Shown here piece after piece: positions 1 through 6,347 of a DNA stretch of 12,607 nucleotides (positions within the stretch are counted from its first letter, which is position 1; the number at the start of each line of letters is the position of its first letter). The notes under the pieces were generated by a model. The model worked only from the letters and a program-made list of their open reading frames with translations, was not told the origin of the DNA and ran no database searches. The position numbers and the translations under genes are program-made. Source of the stretch: Pseudomonadales bacterium. Its GTDB lineage: Bacteria; Pseudomonadota; Gammaproteobacteria; Pseudomonadales; JAHEIH01. The stretch is from assembly GCA_023255355.1 (NCBI GenBank), contig JALRIU010000301.1, positions 1 through 12,607 of the forward strand, written 5' to 3'.

Positions 1-1098
1 GATCTTTATTTACGAACCGAACAATATGCCAAAGCCAAGGGCGTTTACGATCAAGTTTTGTCCATTCGGCCGCTCGATTGGGCTCTGATTGGAAAGGCAC
101 GAGCCCATAAGATGCTAGGTGAAATTGACGAAGCCAAGGCCATTTTGGAGCCAATGGCTGCAAAAAACTCGCCGCATATGCAGGTCTATGACATCTTGGC
201 AGAAATAGCCAACGACATGGGTGATAACCAAGCTCGACAATCTATTATGGAACATGCTGTCTCGGTATCACCGAAATCAGTCAAGCGTCAAAAGGAACTG
301 GCCTTGGTTGCTGAGGAAAATAACCATTTTGAAATCGCTGAGTCTGCCTATAAGTCGGTCATGAAAAATGCCGAATATTCGATGCATGACGGTCCCGATA
401 TTTATTTGGATTACGCAAATAGTGTCAATAAGGTGGTGAGTAAAGTCGGCGCAGAAAATGGTGATCGTTTTAATGAATCCCAGCGCGTGATCAACAATAT
501 CAAAAAGAAATTCCGTGACCCCGTAGTAAGTATGCGGGTCGATATGGTCAATAGTGCGGCGAATCGGCTTTATGGCAATGAAGAAGAAGCAGACAAATTG
601 TTGTTAAAAGTGGAATCGGATTATGCCCTGCTTGAAAGCCAAATGGGTATGTCGATCGGGCCAGAATCGCGCTTAGAATTTGCTAGCTTGCTGGCCTTGA
701 ACAATCAACAGGATCGGGCCCAAGAAGTATTAGAAGCCCTCGCGAAGGATTACCCTGAGGATGCCCAGCTTGGTAAAAAAATCGACAAGGTCTCTACTGA
801 ACCGCTCAGTCAGGATGGTAAGGCCGTTGCTATTAAACTCAATAAAGATGGCAAGGCCTTGCTCGAAAGTAAAGATTTCAAAGCGGCTGTGGCCTTGTTT
901 GAAAGAGCCATGGATCTCTATCCCAATAATATCGGTTTAAAACTTAACTTTGTGTTAGCGCAAGTTCAGTCGATGCAAACAGATGGACGCAACCCAGAGG
1001 TAATTAAGCAATGCAAAGCAGTGCTTGAATCGATTGGAGAGTTAAGTCAGGAGCATGCGATGTTTAAGCTGTTTGCTACCTTAAGGCAGTCGCTATAG
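1..1098 (+). CDS. TPR-repeat protein, C-terminal part (probable TPR response regulator), 5' partial
   Basis: The frame is open from base 1 to the TAG at 1096-1098, so 365 residues are visible and the true start lies upstream of the window. The TTG at 58 is internal, because TPR sequence continues on both sides of it. The visible part is helical and repeat-rich. A TPR unit runs from the first residues (Y-A-K-A-K-G-V-Y), others follow around EIDEAKAILEPM and EIAESAYKSVM, and a good one is near the C-terminus (DFKAAVALFERAMDLYPNN). No receiver domain, signal peptide or membrane segment is visible. The stop is 2 bp before a histidine kinase gene. This pairing suggests that the missing N-terminus is a CheY-like receiver, as in REC-TPR regulators, but that is inference. 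A plain TPR scaffold is the alternative. The TPR call is firm; the regulator role is moderate. Confidence 0.75.
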   Translation, partial: DLYLRTEQYAKAKGVYDQVLSIRPLDWALIGKARAHKMLGEIDEAKAILEPMAAKNSPHMQVYDILAEIANDMGDNQARQSIMEHAVSVSPKSVKRQKELALVAEENNHFEIAESAYKSVMKNAEYSMHDGPDIYLDYANSVNKVVSKVGAENGDRFNESQRVINNIKKKFRDPVVSMRVDMVNSAANRLYGNEEEADKLLLKVESDYALLESQMGMSIGPESRLEFASLLALNNQQDRAQEVLEALAKDYPEDAQLGKKIDKVSTEPLSQDGKAVAIKLNKDGKALLESKDFKAAVALFERAMDLYPNNIGLKLNFVLAQVQSMQTDGRNPEVIKQCKAVLESIGELSQEHAMFKLFATLRQSL

Positions 1099-1100
1099 TC

Positions 1101-1793
1101 ATGCCCCAGTCTATCAAGGCCGAGGATATCGATTTTTCAATGTTGCTGGCGTCAGCCGCACACGATATGAAAAATTCACTTGGCATGTTGCTTTCAACGC
1201 TGGATCAAATGAGCGCTGATTTGCCTGATCCCAATGAAAAGCAAGCGAGTTATTTTTCGCTGCTGCGCGGAGAAGCGAGCAGGATTAATAATGATTTGAT
1301 TTACTTGCTGAGTTTATATCGAATTCAGCACAAGCAGCTGCAAGCTCATGTTGATGAGGTATTTGTGCAGGACTTTTTTGAAGAGCAGCGGTCTCGTCAC
1401 GACATCCTGCTGCAATCCAAGAATCTAACGCTCAATCTCACTTCAACGGGCGACGATGTTGCCTATTTTGATCAAGAGTTAATTAATGGTGTTCTAAATA
1501 ACGCCATTGTTAATGCCGCTAAATATACCTCGACATATATTGAATTGTGGGCAGATGCCTCGCTTGAACAAACGATTATTGAAGTTCGTGACGATGGCCC
1601 AGGGTTTCCTGCGGCAATGATTAATGAAAACAGTGAGTATCAAAAAGGCGTTAGTTTTACCTCGGGAAGCACAAATTTAGGTTTGTACTTCTGTAACCAC
1701 ATCGCCGCGCTTCATACCAGAGGGGCATTGGTAGGTAAGGTGGAGCTATTGAATGGTTCCAATGGCGGTATTTTTCGCCTAATTCTGCCTTAA
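1101..1793 (+). CDS. Small soluble sensor histidine kinase
   Basis: This 230-residue protein holds only a phosphoacceptor domain and an ATPase domain. The H-box is AAHDMKNSLGML with the likely phosphorylated His21. The N-box is NNAIVNAAKY (Asn134/Asn138). The G1 box is DDGPGF (164-169) and the G2 box is TNLGLYF (191-197). A serine sits where many kinases have proline in the H-box (HDxxNP becomes HDMKNS). There is no transmembrane segment, signal peptide, HAMP, PAS or GAF region, so it has no sensor of its own and should be cytosolic. It follows the TPR gene by 2 bp and is almost certainly co-transcribed with it, so the TPR protein is its likely partner, either as phosphorylation target or as the module that brings a signal. 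The input signal and output are unknown. The gene ends 4 bp from the convergent pdxJ stop. Confidence 0.85.
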   Translation: MPQSIKAEDIDFSMLLASAAHDMKNSLGMLLSTLDQMSADLPDPNEKQASYFSLLRGEASRINNDLIYLLSLYRIQHKQLQAHVDEVFVQDFFEEQRSRHDILLQSKNLTLNLTSTGDDVAYFDQELINGVLNNAIVNAAKYTSTYIELWADASLEQTIIEVRDDGPGFPAAMINENSEYQKGVSFTSGSTNLGLYFCNHIAALHTRGALVGKVELLNGSNGGIFRLILP

Positions 1794-1797
1794 TAGC

Positions 1798-2577
1798 CTA
1801 ATCAAATGCTTTGTGAATACATGCCTGATAGGCTTGAACGGCATTTGACATACCCATTTTCAAAGCATCGACAGTCAGTGCATGGCCAATAGAAACCTCT
1901 AAGATGCCCGGTATCCTTAAAAAGTCCGTGAGGTTATCTAGGTTGAGGTCGTGCCCGGCGTTAACGCCTAGGTCATTATCTAGCGCACACTTAGTAGCAT
2001 CGGCATATTTTTGCCAACTCGTTTGCCAGTTGCCATGTTCGTAAGCGTCGGCATAGGGACCGGTGTAGAGCTCAATACGATCTGCACCAATGGCTTTGGC
2101 AAGAGGAATCTGCTGAGTATCTGGATCCATAAATAGGCTGACACGTGCGCCATAATTATGCAGTTGCTCAATGATAGGGCGAAGTCGATCACCATCTTTG
2201 CGAAGATCAAAACCGTGATCAGACGTTAATTGAGCATCACCATCGGGGACTAAAGTGCACTGCGCGGGACGACATGCTTCGACTAGTGCCATAAAGCCAG
2301 GGTAGTCACCTACGTGGTCTTGATGAGAAGGTTGTGCTGGGGCAAAGGGATTGCCTTCGATATTGAATTCAACCTCTAACATCGAAGCAAGTTCCAAGCA
2401 ATCGCTGGCTCTTATATGGCGCTGATCAGGACGCGGGTGGACAGTAATACCATCTGCGCCGGCTGCAAGACAAATCTGGGCAAATTCGGTTACGCTTGGG
2501 ATTTTAGTCACGCGAGAATTGCGAATTAGGGCGACCTTGTTTAGGTTGATACTCAATGCTGTTCGAGGATGACTCAT
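1798..2577 (-). CDS. pdxJ: Pyridoxine 5'-phosphate synthase PdxJ (long form)
   Basis: PdxJ condenses 3-amino-2-oxopropyl phosphate (1-amino-acetone 3-phosphate) with 1-deoxy-D-xylulose 5-phosphate to make pyridoxine 5'-phosphate, the ring-closing step of DXP-dependent vitamin B6 synthesis in the cytosol. The 259 residues cover the whole TIM-barrel. Signature stretches are GADGITVHPRPDQRHIR (His47, Arg49, His54), FNIEGN (Glu74), LTSDHGFD, ADRIELYTGPYADA, VNAGHDLNLDN (His209) and EVSIGHAL (His232). It is longer than E. coli PdxJ (about 243 aa). At the start it reads N-L-N-K where E. coli has N-I-D-H, and R-N-S-R-V-T where many relatives have R-N-S-R-G-G. It belongs to a long-form branch that I recall from Bacteroidetes and Xanthomonas-like bacteria. 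It is the last gene of the yciB operon; an AGGA motif 7 bp upstream, inside the preceding stop region, supports this ATG. Confidence 0.9.
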   Translation of the reverse strand: MSHPRTALSINLNKVALIRNSRVTKIPSVTEFAQICLAAGADGITVHPRPDQRHIRASDCLELASMLEVEFNIEGNPFAPAQPSHQDHVGDYPGFMALVEACRPAQCTLVPDGDAQLTSDHGFDLRKDGDRLRPIIEQLHNYGARVSLFMDPDTQQIPLAKAIGADRIELYTGPYADAYEHGNWQTSWQKYADATKCALDNDLGVNAGHDLNLDNLTDFLRIPGILEVSIGHALTVDALKMGMSNAVQAYQACIHKAFD

Positions 2578-2586
2578 GCTAGTGTC

Positions 2587-3147
2587 CTACTTGCGATATG
2601 CTTTTAGCACAGTAACTGGGGTGACAGGCACGTCATCCATGCCAGCAAAGGTCCTTGTATTGACGAATCCCATTTCGTGCACAACTTCTTGCCCAATTAT
2701 GACTTCACCAAATACTGCATAACCATCTTTGCCTTGGCGTTTATCCAATTTAGTATTCATGCGAAGGTTGATAAAGAACTGACTGGTTGCGCTGTTGGGA
2801 TCTTCGGTACGAGCCATCGAAAGGGTAAAACGATCATTATAAAGACCGTATTGTGATTCGTTGATGATGGGGTCGTGGGTCTCTTTCTTAACCATGTTGC
2901 GATCAAATCCGCCACCTTGCACCACAAAGCGACGAATGATGCGGTGAAAAATGGTGCCTTCGTAAAAGCCCTCATCCACGTAACGTAAAAAATTAGCGAC
3001 AGTGATCGGCGCCTTGTCATCATAGAGTTCGATGGTGAACTTACCCATGGTGGTTTCAAATACTACCTGCGGCCGATCTGCGGCCTGTGCCAATGTACTT
3101 GTTATAAGTGCAATAGCAGCAACAAATATTCGCAGCACTGGATGCAT
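2587..3147 (-). CDS. ppiA: Periplasmic cyclophilin-type peptidyl-prolyl cis-trans isomerase (PpiA-like)
   Basis: This is a cyclophilin that speeds cis-trans isomerisation of prolyl bonds, probably during folding of exported proteins. I start it at the ATG at 3147, giving 186 residues. The ATG overlaps the previous stop as TAATG and has GGAG 8 bp upstream. An in-frame GTG at 3156 has the SD directly against it and is less likely. Residues 1-22 form a signal peptide (hydrophobic FVAAIALITSTL, cleavage likely after AQA), which places it in the periplasm. The cyclophilin core follows, with TIFHRII (catalytic Arg69), VVQGGGFD (Gln78), SMARTEDPNSATSQFFINL and GYAVFGEVI. All expected catalytic positions are present. 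It lies between the SH3 membrane protein and pdxJ in one operon. Confidence 0.9.
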   Translation of the reverse strand: MHPVLRIFVAAIALITSTLAQAADRPQVVFETTMGKFTIELYDDKAPITVANFLRYVDEGFYEGTIFHRIIRRFVVQGGGFDRNMVKKETHDPIINESQYGLYNDRFTLSMARTEDPNSATSQFFINLRMNTKLDKRQGKDGYAVFGEVIIGQEVVHEMGFVNTRTFAGMDDVPVTPVTVLKAYRK

Positions 3148-3803
3148 TAGAACCACTCCGCGTTTCGTTTTTTGGGTGTTAAATGTGGCACTACCAGTGC
3201 AATAATGACACCGAGCAAAACCGCCAGAGCGCCGAATATGATGTAGTCGCGGTCGTGCTTTTCCTTCAGGCGAGTGTTTTCAATTCTTAATACATCAGCC
3301 TCATTGCTTAAATTGCTATTTTCTAGTCGTAGACGAGAATTTTGCTCATCGAGTTCTAATGCTTGTCCCGAAATATTGGTAACCCGGTTTAGCTCAGCTT
3401 CAGCGGTTGCAAGTTGTGCTTCTAGCGTCGTAAGTTGATCGGTGAGTGCTTGATTTTGTTCTTCAAGCTCAATAAGACGATTCTGAGTCGGTGAGGCATT
3501 AGCTTTTAATTGGCTCAGTTCTTTTTCAACTTTAGTTAGTTGGATTCTTGCGCTGGGCTCCTTCACCAGGTACTGGCTTGAGACCCAGCCTTCAATGTCA
3601 TTAAAGAAGACTTTTTGAAAGCCGTTTTCAGTATCACTTGCTGCTATTGTCAGCGCGCTGCCACTGTTTAAGCTTCTTAGAATGCGGTATTGAGTTCCTG
3701 GGCCGCTGCGTAACTGTATCTGTAAGTTGTCAGAAACATAGCGGGTTTCTGCGGCAACGTTTAAGCATAAAATTGATAATAACAATAAAAGACTGCGTGG
3801 CAT
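3147..3803 (-). CDS. SH3-domain / coiled-coil membrane protein (YgiM-like)
   Basis: The 218 residues show a clear plan. A signal peptide lies at 1-18 (RSLLLLLSILCLNVAA). A bacterial SH3 (SH3b) domain follows at about 21-80, with LQIQLRSGPGTQYRILRSL and EGWVSSQYLV. A long coiled coil runs from about 85 to 184, rich in Leu, Glu, Gln and Asn heptads. One transmembrane helix lies at about 187-207 (IIFGALAVLLGVIIALVV), followed by a short basic cytoplasmic tail (TPKKRNAEWF). The SH3 and coiled-coil parts should therefore face the periplasm, tethered to the inner membrane. This is the plan of E. coli YgiM and of the proteobacterial 'SH3 domain protein' family. SH3b domains often bind peptidoglycan or peptides, so an envelope role is likely, but no reaction is known. 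Its stop overlaps the next start as TAATG, which implies coupled translation of the cyclophilin. Confidence 0.85.
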   Translation of the reverse strand: MPRSLLLLLSILCLNVAAETRYVSDNLQIQLRSGPGTQYRILRSLNSGSALTIAASDTENGFQKVFFNDIEGWVSSQYLVKEPSARIQLTKVEKELSQLKANASPTQNRLIELEEQNQALTDQLTTLEAQLATAEAELNRVTNISGQALELDEQNSRLRLENSNLSNEADVLRIENTRLKEKHDRDYIIFGALAVLLGVIIALVVPHLTPKKRNAEWF

Positions 3804-3812
3804 TATGCTGTC

Positions 3813-4112
3813 CTATGGAATGACTTTGATAAAAGGTTTAATGGTTACGTTTTTGTATACACCAGCTGCGATGTATGGGTCTTCATCTGCCCACTTTTGA
3901 GCATCCTCTAAGCTTGCGAATTCGGCGATAATGGCACTGCCGGTAAAGCCAGCCTCGCCAGGTGCTTCGCTATCGATGGCAGGTAGCGGGCCTGCCACTA
4001 ATATTCGACCTTGATCGCGCAGTGCTTGTAATCTTGCAAGGTGCTTTGGTCGTGCCGCTAAGCGAGCTTCAAGTGAGTTGGGTTTATCTTCTGCGTAGAT
4101 AAAATAATACAT
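3813..4112 (-). CDS. yciI: YciI family protein
   Basis: This 99-residue protein matches E. coli YciI almost residue for residue as I recall it: MYYFIYAEDKPNSLEARLA, RPKHLARLQAL, AGPLPAID, GFTGSAIIAEF and WADEDPYIAAGVY. YciI proteins have a ferredoxin-like fold and form dimers. A His-Asp pair, here His24 and Asp78 of the DP motif, marks a proposed active site. The physiological reaction is not established. The gene sits 8 bp after yciB and 9 bp before the SH3 protein gene in the same operon; in E. coli yciI and yciB are also near neighbours. AAGGA 5 bp upstream of the ATG overlaps the yciB TAA stop. Confidence 0.93.
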   Translation of the reverse strand: MYYFIYAEDKPNSLEARLAARPKHLARLQALRDQGRILVAGPLPAIDSEAPGEAGFTGSAIIAEFASLEDAQKWADEDPYIAAGVYKNVTIKPFIKVIP

Positions 4113-4120
4113 GGGTGTCC

Positions 4121-4714
4121 TTACATATCGCGTTCAGTGGTGTTTTCTTCTTTAAGGTGTGGGGCAACCATGACAACTGTCAAAATGGTCATCGCCAGTG
4201 TGAAGCCGATAGACGAGTAGAGTTTATAACTCACCCAAAAATCCTCACTAAAATTTTGAGCTACCCAAATATTAAGGCCTCCCACCACAGCAAAATTGCT
4301 AATCCAAAGATAACTAAGTCGCGTCCAAAGTGCTTGGGGAAGTTCGAGTTGGCTACCGAGTGTCCGCTGTAATAGGTTTTTTTTGCCAATAAAATGGCTG
4401 CCTAAAAAAACAAGGGCTAAGGCCCAGTTAAAGATGGTGGGCTTCCATTGGATAAATGTTTTGTCTCTTAGAATCACAGTGAGCCCACCGAAAATAACGA
4501 CGGCTAACCATGTCCATAACAGGCGATTTTCAAGTTTTTTAGAAATAGCCCAGCTCAATAATAATTGTGCTGTGGTGGCTATTATTAAGATTAAGGTGGC
4601 GCTGTAAATTCCATCTAGGGTGTATTGCAAGTTGCCAAAGGAAATCGTGTCGCCAGACATCTTATAAGCAATAAAAAATAGCGCGATAGGAATAAATTCT
4701 AAATATTGTTGCAT
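4121..4714 (-). CDS. yciB: Inner membrane protein YciB (septation protein A / IspZ family)
   Basis: YciB is a polytopic inner-membrane protein linked in E. coli and Shigella to cell-envelope synthesis and division (interaction with elongation and division proteins; 'intracellular septation protein A'). Family marks visible here are FIPIALFFIAYKM at the start, VVIFGGLTVILRDKTFIQWKPTI, LPQALWTRLSYLW, LNIWVAQNFSEDFWVSYK and a short charged tail. About five or six hydrophobic helices can be seen, near residues 5-18, 37-55, 66-82, 94-108, 132-151 and 163-186. At 197 residues it is longer than E. coli YciB (179), mainly because of an extra loop of about 15 residues after the first helix (SGDTISFGNLQYTLDG). 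It is the first gene of the minus-strand operon, with only a weak SD (GAGA) ahead of the ATG, and is divergent from rnm. Confidence 0.92.
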   Translation of the reverse strand: MQQYLEFIPIALFFIAYKMSGDTISFGNLQYTLDGIYSATLILIIATTAQLLLSWAISKKLENRLLWTWLAVVIFGGLTVILRDKTFIQWKPTIFNWALALVFLGSHFIGKKNLLQRTLGSQLELPQALWTRLSYLWISNFAVVGGLNIWVAQNFSEDFWVSYKLYSSIGFTLAMTILTVVMVAPHLKEENTTERDM

Positions 4715-4797
4715 GGTATCTCAAGACAGTCGCGGAATATCGTGTCATGATAACGCGAACTGCTTTGAGACGCCATGCAATATCTATAGGAGAAGGC

Positions 4798-5670
4798 TTG
4801 AAAGACCTCTTTAGTAACGTCGATTTACATTGTCATAGTAATGCATCTGACGGGCTGTTGGCGCCGGTTGAATTGATGATGCATGCCATAGAGCACCAAG
4901 TAAGTTTACTTGCAATCACTGACCACGATAATGCCGAGGGTTATCGTGCGGCTTTAAAGGCGCAACAAGATGATGTTGCCCTGCAAAAACTCACCTTGTT
5001 ATCCGGGGTAGAATTTTCAACACTGTGGCGTGGCATGAATATACACGTGGTGGGGCTTGGTATCGATGTTGAGCATGCTGTTTTCAAGAGTGCTGAACAA
5101 CAGCAAGCTCAATCGAGAGTCTTAAGAGCGCAAACCATCGCTGAAAGGCTTGCCAAGAAGGGCATGCCTGATCTGTATTCAGCCGCCTTAAGTCATGCGT
5201 CATCTGCAGAATCAATTGGTCGGCCACATTTTGCACAGGCAATGATTGACATGGGGTTAGTAAACAATTTCGAAATGGCTTTCAATAAATGGTTGGGCGC
5301 AGGTAAAATTGGCGATGTCAAAGTGATGTGGCCAAGCATTGCGGAAGCGGTTCGTTGGATCTCTGAAAGTGGAGGGTGCGCAGTTTTGGCGCATCCGCTT
5401 AAGTATAAAATGACGCGCACCAAGCTCTCTGAATTAGTAACTGATTTTGTTGATGCAGGGGGTGTAGGTATCGAAGTTGCAGTGTGTCAGCAGCTCCCCG
5501 AGGCAACCCATTTTTTGGGGCGGCTGGCATTAAAGTTTGGGTTGTATGGATCCCGTGGTAGCGATTTTCATGGCAGTCATATGCCGTGGAACAGTCTTGG
5601 TCGCGCCAATAATCTGCCCGAGGGAGTGATCCCAATTTGGGAGCATTTAAATATTAGGTCTATAGCATGA
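4798..5670 (+). CDS. rnm: PHP-domain 5'-3' exoribonuclease / 3',5'-nucleotide bisphosphatase (RNase AM, YciV)
   Basis: This is the YciV/Rnm family. In E. coli the protein trims 5' ends of rRNAs and also hydrolyses 3',5'-nucleoside bisphosphates such as pAp. The PHP metal ligands are all present (numbering from the TTG): DLHCHSNASDG (His11, His13, Asp18), AITDHDN (Asp42, His43), SGVEFST (Glu72), GRPHFA (His144), VLAHPLKY (His199) and GSDFHGS (Asp256, His258). I choose the TTG at 4798. AGGAG lies 5 bp upstream, and this start gives 290 residues with 8 residues before the first motif, close to E. coli (293 aa). The ATG at 4747 would add 17 residues and has no good SD. The stop overlaps the yciO start as ATGA, so the two are co-translated; rnm and yciO are also adjacent in E. 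coli. Confidence 0.9.
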   Translation: MKDLFSNVDLHCHSNASDGLLAPVELMMHAIEHQVSLLAITDHDNAEGYRAALKAQQDDVALQKLTLLSGVEFSTLWRGMNIHVVGLGIDVEHAVFKSAEQQQAQSRVLRAQTIAERLAKKGMPDLYSAALSHASSAESIGRPHFAQAMIDMGLVNNFEMAFNKWLGAGKIGDVKVMWPSIAEAVRWISESGGCAVLAHPLKYKMTRTKLSELVTDFVDAGGVGIEVAVCQQLPEATHFLGRLALKFGLYGSRGSDFHGSHMPWNSLGRANNLPEGVIPIWEHLNIRSIA

Positions 5671-6293
5671 GTCAGTTTTTTCAAATCCATCCAGACAATC
5701 CACAAAAACGGTTGATTAGCCAGGCAGCAGATATCGTTCGCAAAGGTGGGGTGATTGCCTATCCGACAGATTCGGCCTACGCCCTTGGTTGTCATTTAGG
5801 GGATAAAGCTGCAATGGAGAAAATTCGCAGGATTCGTCGGCTTGATGACAAGCATAATTTCACCCTTATGTGTCGGGATTTATCGGAATTATCAGTTTAC
5901 GCCAAAGTAGATAACCAAACGTTTCGTGCCATAAAGAACCATACGCCCGGGCCATATACCTTTATTTTACAAGCGACTGGAGAAGTGCCACGGCGCTTGC
6001 AGCACCCAAAGCGTAAAACGATTGGACTGAGGATTCCTCAAAATAATATTGCACTGGAATTGATGGCTGAACTTGGTGAGCCTTTGATGAGTGTGTCGTT
6101 AATTCTACCGGGTGACGAATTACCCTTATTAGACCCCTATGATATTCGTGAGACCTTAGAACACGAATTGGATCTTGTTATTGATGGTGGATTCTGTGGC
6201 ATGGAAGCAACCACGGTGATTGATTTGTCTGAAGATCCGCCGGTTTTACTGCGCCGTGGTGTGGGCGATCCTGTACCTTTTGGCTTTGATTAG
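5667..6293 (+). CDS. yciO: YciO, Sua5/YciO/YrdC family protein
   Basis: The protein has 208 residues and matches E. coli YciO (206 aa) along its length as I recall it: MSQFFQIHPDNPQKRLI, VRKGGVIAYPTDSAYALG, HNFTLMCRDLSELS, VPRRLQHPKRKTIGLR, TTVIDLSEDPPVLLRRG and GVGDPVPF. The family shares the TsaC/Sua5 fold, which makes threonylcarbamoyl-AMP for tRNA t6A. YciO is a separate subfamily, and its main job in the cell is not settled; it should not be named TsaC. RNA-binding basic residues and the PTDS nucleotide/threonine pocket are visible. It overlaps rnm by 4 nt. Pairing with an rRNA/pAp nuclease suggests an RNA-related role, which is inference. Confidence 0.93.
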   Translation: MSQFFQIHPDNPQKRLISQAADIVRKGGVIAYPTDSAYALGCHLGDKAAMEKIRRIRRLDDKHNFTLMCRDLSELSVYAKVDNQTFRAIKNHTPGPYTFILQATGEVPRRLQHPKRKTIGLRIPQNNIALELMAELGEPLMSVSLILPGDELPLLDPYDIRETLEHELDLVIDGGFCGMEATTVIDLSEDPPVLLRRGVGDPVPFGFD

Positions 6294-6315
6294 TGCAATC
6301 CCTGTCTGATTAAAA

Positions 6316-6321
6316 TATAAT
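6316..6321 (+). promoter_or_regulatory. Probable -10 box of the scpA-scpB-rluB promoter
   Basis: A perfect TATAAT stands in the 54-bp gap between yciO and scpA. The best -35 at normal spacing is weak (TGCAAT at 6294-6299, 16-bp spacer). A start near 6328 would leave a short leader of about 20 nt before the GTG at 6348. The surroundings are A/T-rich. The -10 match is good but the promoter is not proven; rnm-yciO read-through is also possible. Confidence 0.45.
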
Positions 6322-6347
6322 CGCTAAAAATATCACACGAGTAGGCT

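Noticed and set aside
58..60. TTG at 58 as the start of the first gene
   Set aside because: The frame is open to base 1 and already encodes TPR sequence before it, so the gene begins upstream of the window.
1764..1779. GGCG...CGCC repeat near the end of the kinase gene as a terminator
   Set aside because: The stem is only 4 bp with an 8-nt loop and no T-run after it. I see no credible terminator at the kinase/pdxJ convergence.
4115..4607. Two plus-strand reading frames opposite yciB (4115-4372 and 4383-4607)
   Set aside because: They are antisense to a well-conserved membrane protein gene, have no recognisable motif, and their composition mirrors yciB codons.
5667..6293. Naming this gene tsaC (t6A synthesis)
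   Set aside because: The ends and internal blocks match YciO, a separate subfamily whose main role differs.
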